Positions 38,547-49,900 of a DNA stretch of 64,000 nucleotides are shown here, in pieces. The translations under genes and the position numbers were made by a program. Source of the DNA: Limnomonas spitsbergensis (Eukaryota; Chlorophyta; Chlorophyceae; Chlamydomonadales). The notes under the pieces are model-generated. The model was not told the origin of the DNA. It worked only from the letters and a program-made list of their open reading frames with translations, and ran no database searches. The stretch's first letter is position 1. Each line of letters starts with the position of its first letter. The stretch covers positions 5,672,501 to 5,736,500 of the forward strand of contig JAYJMM010000039.1 of NCBI GenBank assembly GCA_037349105.1. Reading direction: 5' to 3'.

Positions 38547-41500
38547 ATGACGCTCATGCAGCTGCTGGCGGTGCTGGCTCTCTCAAGCTTACCGACTACC
38601 CTGCTCGCCTCGTCACCTGCACTAAATACATGCAAACAGCTGGAGACGCTCAAAGCCGACGCAAAGGGAGGCTACTTCGAGATTCTCGGCGGCAATGCCA
38701 CAGTCACGTTCCCATCGGCTAGGGGCAAAACAAGCCTACTATTTACTTTAAACGGCATGACTGCCCATTCCGTGATCACGTATTTCGATTGGTGAGTGAC
38801 GAGGCTGAGGTGGTGACGCGCTCTGGGGAGGAGGGGGACATCTCATCGGCCCGCGGCCTTGTCAGGCCGCATCTTTTTTTGCTGACCATTGCCCCTCGTC
38901 ATTCTTATTTTACACCGCCACTGACTCCTTCATCTATCACACCTTTCCCGCCCCGCTTTCATCGAAGCACTTTTCTTTTCTTTAGACTCTACAAGGTGTG
39001 AGGCCGGCCGCCCCACCTTAGAAAACCTGAAACGCAGACACATAAAAAAACAGCCCGGGTGTGCATAGGGCAAAGCCCGATTTTGTCAAAGCACGGTGTA
39101 CCCCTTCACATAAAGAGCACACTCATGCATCCCCAGTATCCCTAGCATGCACGTTCCGCAGAGGAGCAATAAGGCTCTCACTCTACCCTGTGCTCTCCTC
39201 CTGCCATGCATAAGCCTACTGCGCCTTTCGAAAGGAATTCCACCGAATGCGTTGCGCCTCTCTAGCCTTCCACACCTACGCCTTCACCTCCTAACCCTCC
39301 ATGCGATGCCACCCTACCAATGGAAGCCCTTACTTACACCCATGCATGACCCTTCCAGCTGTTCTGCCTGCATATACCGTAGACTCAGACGTATTTCAAT
39401 GTTTTCGTTTTCTGTCGTTGCTTCAAATGACGCACTTCGGCTTATTTTGATGATTTTTGCCCTTTCAGAAGAAAATTTCCAGTGAAAAACACTTTCACAC
39501 TTGATTTCGTTGCTCCCTGAACAATGATCATAACTTTGAAATGCTACTATGGTGCATAGGTCTTCTGGCTATCAGGATTGGATATCTTATCAAGTGGCCC
39601 TGGGCGAGATGCTGCAAAGCCTGGACACATTCAACGGTTGCAAGGACACCATGTCTCTCCTGCTGGAGACACGGGACGGCGTGCAGGAGTTTACGGCTAG
39701 CGTCCGTGGGTGGACCATCGACCCTTGCTCTGATGAGGTGACAACACGTAATGTTCACCCATTTTCTCAGTGTTTTTTGTGCATGTCTAGTCCTCTGGTT
39801 TCTCTACGGTTAGGCCTGCCTCTGCCTGGCCCTTTTGCGAAAGGCTGTGGGTGGTTGCGTCAACTTTGTAACAACAACAACACTGACGAGCCGGCCCCTC
39901 GGTCATTGCCCAATTCAGCTAATTGTGAAGTACTGAATAATTCACTTTCACACTGCATACTGTCATTCACGGCGTGATTCACTGCACAATTCACTGATGC
40001 TCCGTGATGTAGCCCTGATGACCCTCACGACCCCAAATGTTGGTCATAATAACTCTGAAACGATATGGCCCATTGCGACATTGCATTGAAGTAAGTGTTA
40101 TGCTGACCCTGGCTTCCCATGTGCCCAGGTGACTCTGATGATCTGGCCCAACTCTGCGCCCTTCAACAGCAGCGAATACTTAGCCTACTTCAAGGCGGCG
40201 GCAAAAGCTGGGAACGCAACCTGGGATTTCGATGGTGAGTCACCCAGCAACTTCAGCAGTGTTACCTACTGTCCATGCTATCCCCCTGTTACCTCTGCTG
40301 CCCCATTGATTCAGGCAGCATACTCGCTCGTCGGTGACGCATGCAGCCCCCTTCCCTTCATATGACATGCCTATGACTCCCATCCCCCCTCTGCCCCCTT
40401 CAGGCCCCACTGTCTTGACCCTCTCATCTATGCCGGCTCCAACTACGCTCGCTATTCCTGCCGGACTGAACTGGGCCCTGGGCCTCAACAGCCCTGATAA
40501 CCGCCAGTGCTTTGTCTCCCCTGACATTCCCAACGCCACGGCCCCCAACGCCGTGGCACTGCTCTTAACACTCGGCTCGGGATCGGCAGCGGCAGCGGGA
40601 GGCATGTGCACGATATCAGTTACGACGCCTGGGAAGCCGTCAGTTGCGGCCGGTAATATCGGGAAGATCATCGGCGCCTTTGGCGTGCCGGGAGCATCAA
40701 CTGTCTTTGGGTGAGTGAGGCCTAATCATGGGACTCCAATAGCTCGCAAGCTCTGCCACCTATCAAGCCGTCGCCACATCCACTCCGGTGCCTCTTCTAC
40801 TGTTTCCTGTACCAACTACCGGACCACTCGAGCATAGTGGGATGGGTGCCACCCCTTGGGTGACTAGGGTGACAGGCCCCTTGCTTGCCGGACCGGCGCC
40901 TTAAGTGGTGACCACTGAGCAGGTTTAGACCCAGCTTGATCCGCAATCCCATTGGACTCACCTGAACGATTGGAAAAACCTCTCGGCGTGAAATGCCGTA
41001 GCTGGTCGTGAGGGAAATCGCAAAAGATTACTGAGGTACCGTTGAGTGATTGATCCACAATTGCAGAGACACGGGGAAGAATGCGCGTATCCTGTACGGG
41101 AAGGTCTGTCCCTAGGGATAGCCTACACCTAGGGATTCGTTAATGAGCACGAAGGATTGGAAACCATACGTAGTTCTAACTTCTTACTGATCCGCCTGAT
41201 GACCAAAGGCTCCAACAGCATGATGGTTTCCTGCACAATGGGTCTTGAACTTTGCAGCAAGCAGCAGCACAACACATTGAGTTTCTGGATTCCTTTGTCC
41301 TCACCCACTCACCCTCATGTTGCATCCCCTCCTCACCCACTCACCCCCCTGTTGCATCCCCTCCTCACCCACTAACCCCCCTGTTGCATCCCCTCCTCAC
41401 CCACTCACCCCCCTGTTGCATCCTATCCTCACCCACTCACCCCCCTGTTGCATCCCCTCCTCACCCACTCACCCCCCTGTTGCATCCCCTCCTCACCCAC

Positions 41501-44500
41501 TCACCCCCATGTTGCATCCCCTCCTCACCCACTCACCCCCCTGTTGCATCCCCTCCTCACCCACTCACCCTCATGTTGCATCCCCTCCTCAGGCACTCAC
41601 CCCCCTGTTGCATCCCCTCCTCACCCACTCACCCCCCTGTTGCATCCCCTCCTCACCCACTTGCCCCCCTGTTGCATCCCCTCCTCATCCACTCACCCCC
41701 CTGTTGCATCCTCCTCACCCACTCACCCCCCCTGTTGCATCCCCTCCTCACCCACTCACCCTCTTGTTGCATCCCCTCCTGACATCCCCACTCACCCCCC
41801 CTGCTACACCCCCTCCTCACCTACCCACCTCCCTCTCCTCACCTCATCCTCACCCCCCTCTGCTGCGTCTCCTCCTCACCTCCCCACGTACCTGCTGCAT
41901 CCCCCCATCTTCTTAGGGTCATCGGATCAGTCGCTGATGTCTTCTTCCCACCGGACGAGCCCACATACAACAGCTTGGATATCTGGAACTGCATTAGTGG
42001 TTATGTTGCGCAATACGTGAAGGAGCAGCTGGTACGTGCATAGGGGACGTGCGCAGGGGCAGGGGTCTGGATCACTTGTCATTTATTTAAGGGCTTTTGC
42101 CGGACCTCAGCTACACACTGGCTACAACTCAGCTACACACTGGCTGCACCTCAGCCTTTTGCTTGGCGCCCTCTTGTGCAGTCCCACCTGCTGTCCTCGT
42201 ACCGCAGGTCCTTGTCCTCAGGGTTTAAGTACAGGTGCGACGGTGGCCAATTAGTAGCTTGGGGTTATGATGATGGAGCTTGTGGCCTTGGCACCGCCGG
42301 GCACCAAATGTGGGCAGGGCTTGACTTCGGATGGGTTCCGGTACTTGCAACAGCAACGGCAACAACTTGCGAGCAGGGGAACCGGCTCTGAATCATCTCT
42401 GTAGGTGTAAACGCTGCCCCTGTCGTCTGATATATAAATCCCTAGGTGTAAACGCTGTCCCTGTCGTCTGATGTATCAATCCCGCAGGATAAGGTGCGCG
42501 TGGCCAACATCCAGAACACTGTCAAGGGTGCGATGAATGTGCTGAAAGACGTGGTTCGCAACACGTACGGGCAGCCTGAGAGGTCGATTAAGTGGGGAGC
42601 GTTCGTTGTGAATCTCATTCAACAGAGTGGTGAGTGCGTGTGGGGAGGGGAGGGGTTCCTAGGTAGGGGGGCGCAGAAACCATAAAAGATCCCTCGAGAC
42701 CCTGTACCCTGACCTGCTCCCCCCCCCCCTACCTTCGCAGCTCCTTTGTTCGACAACTCCGAGCTGCTACCATCTGGCGTCCTGTCAGAGATTACTCAGT
42801 TTGCGGACGTCTACGTCGGAGCACGCAATGCCGAGGTATAGGAAGGGTTCAGGTCATCACGAAGAGGATTTCGGCATGGGGGGCGGGTGGGGCTTAAGCG
42901 AAACATTCACAACATGTGAAAGCAGGTTAGCACCACAAAGCAGGTTAGCACCACAAACCAGGTCAGCACCACAAAGCAGGTCAGCACCACAAAGCAGGTC
43001 AGCACCACAAAGCAGGTCAGCACCACAAGGCAGGTTAGGACCACAAAGCAGGTTAGCACCACAAGGCAGGTTAGCACCACAAAGCAGGTCAGCACCACAA
43101 AGCAGGTGAGCACCATAAGGCAGGTTAGCACCAGAAGGCAGGTTAGCATCACAAAGCAGGTTAGGACCACAAAGCAGGTGAGCACCACACAGCAGGTTAG
43201 CACCACAAAGCAGGTTAGCACCATACAGCAGGTTAGCACCACACAGCAGGTTAGCACCACACAGCAGGTTAGCAATATCCGGCACGACAAGACACAGGTT
43301 GAACCGGATTGCACTGCCAAGGTAGAGCATGATACGGCAAGTTACGGCACAATGATTTAGTCGGATTGTGCTACCCTGATTTGATATTCACTAGGCAGGT
43401 GCATCCAATGGAGTCGAGTCAGGGTCTCTGGCGCGAACCCAACACTGTACATGAAATCAGGCAGGGGCAGGGAAACATTGAGGGGCAGGGCGTCATGCCT
43501 TGGGAGGGAAGGACTCCCTCCGAGGGAGTGAACGCCTCGAGAAAGCATGAGCAGAGTGCCGTCAATGAGGTGTGTTATTCTCGTTGCTGCTGCTTGTTCA
43601 GGCCTTCAACTACAGCTTCTGGTACGGCCAGGAGCTGGACGCGGCCGGACTGAAGGGGAAATACGATGCATTGGGTACGTGGGAAGGGGCCTGCCACTCG
43701 GGAATCTATCACCCTGAGTGAACGGGGGTGGGTATGGATTCAGCTTTTTTTGCGCCTGGATGCAAGGGGGGGGGCTCCAAGTACGATAGGATACCGTATG
43801 TGCAGAGACGCCATGTTGTTAGGATATCTTTCAGCTAATTGTTGTGGGAAGTATGAAAACACCTGACCTAATTCCCTGATGACGATAGACATCTCCCTCC
43901 TCCTGCTGCTTCTCTCCCTACAGTGTCTACGATGCAGCTTTACTCCTCTCTAGTGGAGAGGGCGTACAACTCCACGTGGGCTCGCGTAGAGGCAAAGCAG
44001 CCGTCCTCATCGGACGGACGTTGTTCCAGCTCCTCTGGCATGTGCCTTTGCCATTATTTCGCCTACTCGGACCCCTGGACAGGCTATTCGTACCAGTCTG
44101 AAAACGCATACTGCATGGCTGGTTTTATGTACTTTGGTACCTCCAATGATGCTAACAACCTAGGCGGGGCGCAGGCCAGCGCGGCACGCATGCAGTACAA
44201 CATAACCCTCAAGGCCTCGCTGTCCTCCAGGCTGGTTTGGCCGGTGAGTGAGCCATTCCTAGATACATGCATTTGTCCATACCGATTGACCAATCGGAAA
44301 TAATTGGTTTGGGGGCGGACTTTTGTTCATACTGGGAGGATTCGCATGCTGGACCTCTCAGGCTGAGGGGAGGTTCCTACTGGAGGGGGGGGGCCCTCTC
44401 CTGGAAGGGGTCCGTAGGGTCCCACCTAGGCTAATTCCCCCAAACCCTAGGGCTTGCTGTGGGGATGCAATTGCCTAAGAAGATTCCTGACCCTTTCCTT

Positions 44501-46914
44501 CTGGTCCACGGGCATAATATTCCTGACCCTTTCCTTCTGGTCCAGGGGTAGAATATTCCCGACCCTTTCGCTCGTTTAGTAGAGGGCCACCTGATAAAGG
44601 TAGGTTGCCTTTGTAGACAGAGGGGCACACATTTCTGCATTTTTAACACCTCCCACACTTTCTGCCTCTCCCTTTTCTTCTTCCCACCTTGTTCCCAACC
44701 AGTACCGCCCCCTGGCCCTCATTTAATACTAGCTTACCAGGCTGCCGTGACCGACCCTCCTTACTATTTCTCCTCCTTGTCCAAGGTGCTGATTCTTTGT
44801 TTCTCTGCATGCAGGCCGCTATCCCTGTGAAGAATTTCAAACTTGCATACACGCCAATTATCTACAAGCCCCTACCCTGGTGAGACACAAGCCCTACCCT
44901 ACCTAGGCATGCCCCCACTCTCACTGCCCTGGTGAGACATAAGCCCCTACCCTGCCATGCATGACCCCACCCTGCCATGCATGACCCCACCCTGCCATGC
45001 ATGACCCCACCCTGCCAAATATGACCTCACCCTACCATGCATGACCCCACCCTGTCATGCATGACCCCACCCTGCCATGCATGACCCCACCCTGCCATGC
45101 ATGACCCCACCCTGCCATGCATGACCCCACCTTGCCATGCATGACCCCACCATGCCATACACGACCCCACCCTGCCATGCATGCCCCCACCCTGTCATGC
45201 ATGACCCCATCCTGCCATGCATGACCACACCATGCCATGCATGACCCCACCCTGCCATGCATGACCCCACCCTGCTATGCATGATCCCACCCTGCCATGC
45301 ATGACCTCACCTTGCTATGCATGAACCCACCCTGCCATGCATGACCCCACCCTGCCATGTATGAACCCACCCTGCCATGCATGACCCCACCCTACCATGC
45401 ATGGCCCCACCCTGCCATGCATGACCCCACCCTGCCATGCATGACCCCACCCTGCCAAATATGACCTCACCCTACCATGCATGACCCCACCCTGTCATGC
45501 ATGACCCCACCCTGCCATGCATGACCCCACCCTGCCATGCATGACCCCACCCTGCCATGCATGACCCCACCTTGCCATGCATGACCCCACCATGCCATGC
45601 ACGACCCCACCCTGCCATGCATGCCCCCACCCTGTCATGCATGACCCCATCCTGCCATGCATGACCACACCATGCCATGCATGACCCCACCCTGCCATGC
45701 ACGACCCCACCCTGCCATGCATGATCCCACCCTGCCATGCATGACCTCACCTTGCTATGCATGAACCCACCCTGCCATGCATGACCCCACCCTGCCATGC
45801 ATGAACCCACCCTGCCATGCATGACCCCACCCTACCATGCATGGCCCCACCCTGCCATGCATGACCCCACCCTGCCATGCATGACCCCACCCTACCTTGC
45901 ATGACCCCACCATGGCAAGGCACATGTTTGTTGGCACACATGTTTAGAGGCAAGTCTTTGTTCCCACTAGTCTGACATAGATGGATCCTACTTTTGAGGG
46001 GTTTGACCTCACTAGCCATCTAAGATAAAAAGGGAGTTAGGAGGGGACGTGTTGGTGTGAGCTTATCATCCTCTCCATAAGTCCTGGGACCCACCCTTCG
46101 ACCCACCTTCCAACCCACCCTCCAACCCACCTTCCAACCCACCTTCCAACTCACCCTCCAACTCACCTTCCAACTCACCTTCCAACCCACCCTCCAACCC
46201 ACCTTCCAACCCACCTTCCAACTCACCTTCCAACTCACCTTCCAACTCACCCTCCAACACAACTTCCCACCCATCTTCCAACCCACCCTCCAACTCACCT
46301 TCCAACCCACCTTCCAACTCACCCTCCAACTCACCTTCCAACCCACCTTCCAACTCACCTTCCAACCCACCTTCCAACCCACTCGCGTCCCACTTCCAGC
46401 GCACCTTCCAACACAACTTCCCATCCATCTACCCACCCACCTTCCAATCTTTCTCAAGGGGCAATTGCGGCGAGAGGATTGATCGCAAGAACGACCGCGT
46501 GGTCATGGCTGGAGGCAATTGCGTTAATCCTGGGGCACCCCCAATCACGTTCCCTGACTCCACAACGCCACCCACATCCGTCACCGTGTGGTACTACAAG
46601 GCGAGCTCTATTATATACATTTATATCCGCTATTAGGTATACCGTACTGCATCAGTTGACGGATCCACCAGTAGATACGTTGATGTCGACTGGACGTGGC
46701 CTGTCAGTAAGGGTCCAGCGCGCATGAGTACCGGCTCCTAAAAGGCATTAAGTGCGCTTCGACATGTGCATTCACTACGCCACTGAAGTGCCCAATGCTT
46801 GTGCGTGCTTCAGGATCAAACGAACTACGTGGCGGCCATCCAGCTCACCATCCCTTCTAACCCTTCGGTCTCAGCGACCACCAAAATCGGGGACTCGAGT
46901 GTCTCTGGCCTCAG
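38547..46914 (+). CDS. Secreted multi-exon protein, possibly pore-forming-like, partial at 3' end
   Basis: Exons in consistent phase: 38547-38791, 39560-39737, 40129-40234, 40404-40710, 41917-42031, one from 42182 (donor unresolved), 42488-42629, 42741-42835, 43602-43674, 43924-44243, 44815-44879, 46459-46600 and 46814-46914, about 630 residues plus the uncertain exon. Most donors are GTGAGT- or GTACGT-like; the last two appear to be GC donors. Exon 1 encodes a hydrophobic signal peptide of ~21 residues. Many N-x-S/T sequons (NATV, NSSE, NATW, NYSF, NSTW) and a Cys cluster in exon 10 fit a secreted glycoprotein. Exons 5-10 form a helical region whose spacing recalls the N-terminal bundle of Cry/CfTX-type pore formers, and exons 12-13 look beta-rich, like a jacalin-type lectin. 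Both resemblances are weak. The gene continues beyond the giant array. Confidence 0.65.
38950..39066 (+). mobile_element. Dispersed-repeat fragment in intron 1
   Basis: Second copy of the sequence at 23590-23676, again ending an open frame in L-Y-K-V-stop, followed by ACACATAAAAAAACAG. Probably the 3' end of an unclassified transposon. Confidence 0.5.
41310..41800. repeat. ~32-bp minisatellite in intron 4
   Basis: About 15 copies of a unit with CTCACCCCCCTGTTGCATCC and CCTCCTCACCCA; pyrimidine-rich, ending about 115 bp before the acceptor at 41915. Confidence 0.9.
42400..42470. repeat. Duplicated acceptor-side segment before exon 7
   Basis: Two copies of TAGGTGTAAACGCTG(C/T)CCCT plus TCGTCTGAT, giving two AG-ended stretches before the used acceptor (CCCGCAG). 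Confidence 0.8.
42920..43275. repeat. 18-bp minisatellite in intron 8 with donor-like motif
   Basis: About 20 copies of AGCAGGTTAGCACCACAA. Each unit contains CAG-GT(T/C/G)AGC, and some (near 43105 and 43178) carry CAGGTGAGC, a near-perfect 5' splice site. The array starts about 85 bp after the real donor at 42836. Confidence 0.9.
44873..45905. repeat. 20-bp minisatellite in intron 11, with donor duplication and a 440-bp higher-order repeat
   Basis: The exon 11 donor region (CCCTGGTGAGACA) is duplicated at about 44930-44950, then about 48 copies of CATGCATGACCCCACCCTGC follow. A block starting near 45005 is repeated 440 bp later (22 units), shown by the paired rare variant CCAAATATGACCTC at 45015 and 45455. 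Confidence 0.9.
46090..46450. repeat. 12-bp minisatellite at the 3' end of intron 11
   Basis: About 30 copies of CTTCCAACCCAC or CCTCCAACTCAC, ending at the acceptor of exon 12 (TTTCTCAAG). It may serve as an extended polypyrimidine tract. Confidence 0.9.
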
Positions 46915-46950
46915 GCAAGCATGTAGTTTCCAACTTGCATGTGATGGCCA

Positions 46951-49900
46951 TTTATATGCCGGTACAAGCCTGCCTATGCCGGTACAAACCTGCCTATGCC
47001 AGTACAAACCTGCCTTTGCCGGTACAAACCTGCCTTTGCCGGTACAAACCTGCATATGCCGGTACAAACCTGCCTTTGCCGGTACAAACCTGCATATGCC
47101 GGTACAAACCTGCCTATGCCGGTACAAACCTGCCTATGCCGGTACAAACCTGCCTATGCCGGTACAAACCTGCCTATGCCGGTACAAACCTGCCTATGCC
47201 GGTACAAACCTGCCTATGCCGGTACAAACCTGCATATGCCGGTACAAACCTGCCTATGCCGGTACAAACCTGCCTATGCCGGTACAAACCTGCCTATGCC
47301 GGTACAAACCTGCCTTTGCCGGTACAAACCTGCCTATGCCCTTACAAACCTGCCTATGCCGGTACAAACCTGCATATGCCGGTACAAACCTGCCTTTGCC
47401 GGTACAAACCTGCCTATGCCGGTACAAACCTGCCTATGCCGGTACAAACCTGCCTATGCCGGTACAAACCTGCCTATGCCGGTACAAACCTGCCTTTGCC
47501 GGTACAAACCTGCCTATGCCGGTACAAACCTGCCTATGCCGGTACAAACCTGCATATGCCGGTACAAACCTGCATATGCCGGTACAAACCTGCATATGCC
47601 TGTACAAACCTGCCTATGCCGGTACAAACCTGCCTATGCCGGTACAAACCTGCCTATGCCTGTACAAACCTGCCTATGCCGGTACAATCCTGCCTATGCC
47701 GGTACAAACCTGCCTATGCCGGTACAAACCTGCCTATGCCGGTACAAACCTGCCTATGCCGGTATAAACCTGCCTATGCCGGTACAAACCTGCCTATGCC
47801 GGTACAAACCTGCCTATGCCTGTACAAACCTGCCTATGCCTGTACAAACCTGCCTATGCCGGTACAAACCTGCCTATGCCGGTACAAACCTGCCTATGCC
47901 AGTACAAACCTGCCTATGCCGGTACAATCCTGCCTATGCCGGTACAATCCTGCCTATGCCGGTACAAACCTGCATATGCCGGTACAAACCTGCCTATGCC
48001 GGTACAAACCTGCCTATGCCGGTACAAACCTGCCTATGCCGGTACAAACCTGCCTATGCCGGTACAAACCTGCCTATGCCGGTACAAACCTGCCTTTGCC
48101 GGTACAAACCTGCCTATGCCGGTATAAACCTGCCTATGCCGGTACAAACCTGCCTATGCCGGTACAAACCTGCCTATGCCGGTACAAACCTGCCTATGCC
48201 GGTACAAACCTGCCTATGCCGGTACAAACCTGCCTATGCCGGTACAAACCTGCCTATGCCGGTACAAACCTGCCTATGCCGGTACAAACCTGCCTATGCC
48301 GGTACAAACCTGCCTATGCCGGTACAAACCTGCATATGCCGGTACAAACCTGCCTATGCCGGTACAAACCTGCCTATGCCGGTACAAACCTGCCTATGCC
48401 GGTACAAACCTGCATATGCCGGTACAAACCTGCCTATGCCGGTACAAACCTGCATATGCCGGTACAAACCTGCCTATGCCGGTACAAACCTGCCTATGCC
48501 GGTATAAACCTGCTTATGCCTGTACAAACTTGCCTATGCCGGTACAAACCTGCCTATGCCGGTACAAACCTGCCTATGCCGGTACAAACCTGCCTATGCC
48601 GGTACAAACCTGCCTATGCCGGTACAAACCTGCCTATGCCGGTACAATCCTGCCTATGCCGGTACAATCCTGCCTATGCCGGTACAAACCTGCATATGCC
48701 GGTACAAACCTGCCTATGCCGGTACAAACCTGCATATGCCGGTACAAACCTGCCTATGCCGGTACAAACCTGCCTATGCCGGTACAAACCTGCCTATGCC
48801 GGTACAAACCTGCCTATGCCAGTACAAACCTGCCTATGCCGGTACAAACCTGCCTATGCCAGTACAAACCTGCCTATGCCGGTACAATCCTGCCTATGCC
48901 GGTACAAACCTGCCTATGCCGGTACAAACCTGCATATGCCGGTACAAACCTGCCTATGCCTGTACAAACCTGCCTATGCCTGTACAAACCTGCCTATGCC
49001 GGTACAAACCTGCCTATGCCGGTACAAACCTGCCTATGCCGGTACAAACCTGCCTTTGCCGGTACAAACCTGCCTATGCCGGTACAAACCTGCCTATGCC
49101 GGTATAAACCTGCCTATGCCGGTACCAACATGCCTATGCCGGTACAAACATGCCTATGCCGGTACAAACCTGCCTATGCCGGTACAAACCTGCCTATGCC
49201 GGTACAAACCTGCCTATGCCGGTACAAACCTGCCTATGCCGGTACAAACCTGCCTATGCCGGTACAAACCTGCCTATGCCGGTACAAACCTGCCTATGCC
49301 GGTACAAACCTGCCTATGCCGGTACAAACCTGCCTATGCCTGTACAAACCTGCCTATGCCGGTACAAACCTGCCTATGCCGGTACAAACCTGCCTTTGCC
49401 GGTACAAACCTGCCTATGCCGGTACAAACCTGCCTATGCCGGTACAAACCTGCATATGCCGGTACAAACCTGCCTATGCCGGTACAAACCTGCCTATACC
49501 GGTACAAACCTGCCTATGCCGGTACAAACCTGCCTATGCCGGTACAAACCTGCCTATGCCGGTACAAACCTGCCTATGCCAGTACAAACCTGCCTATGCC
49601 GGTACAATCCTGCCTATGCCGGTACAATCCTGCCTATGCCGGTACAAACCTGCATATGCCCTTACAAACCTGCCTATGCCGGTACAAACCTGCATATGCC
49701 GGTACAAACCTGCCTATGCCGGTACAAACCTGCCTATGCCGGTACAAACCTGCCTATGCCGGTACAAACCTGCCTATGCCGGTACAAACCTGCCTATGCC
49801 GGTACAAACCTGCCTATGCCGGTACAAACCTGCATATGCCAGTACAAACCTGCCTATGCCGGTACAAACCTGCATATGCCGGTACAAAACTGCATATGCC

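Noticed and set aside
44905..45905. Cys/Trp/Gly-rich minus-strand frames
   Set aside because: Artefact of the 20-bp repeat inside intron 11 of the plus-strand gene.
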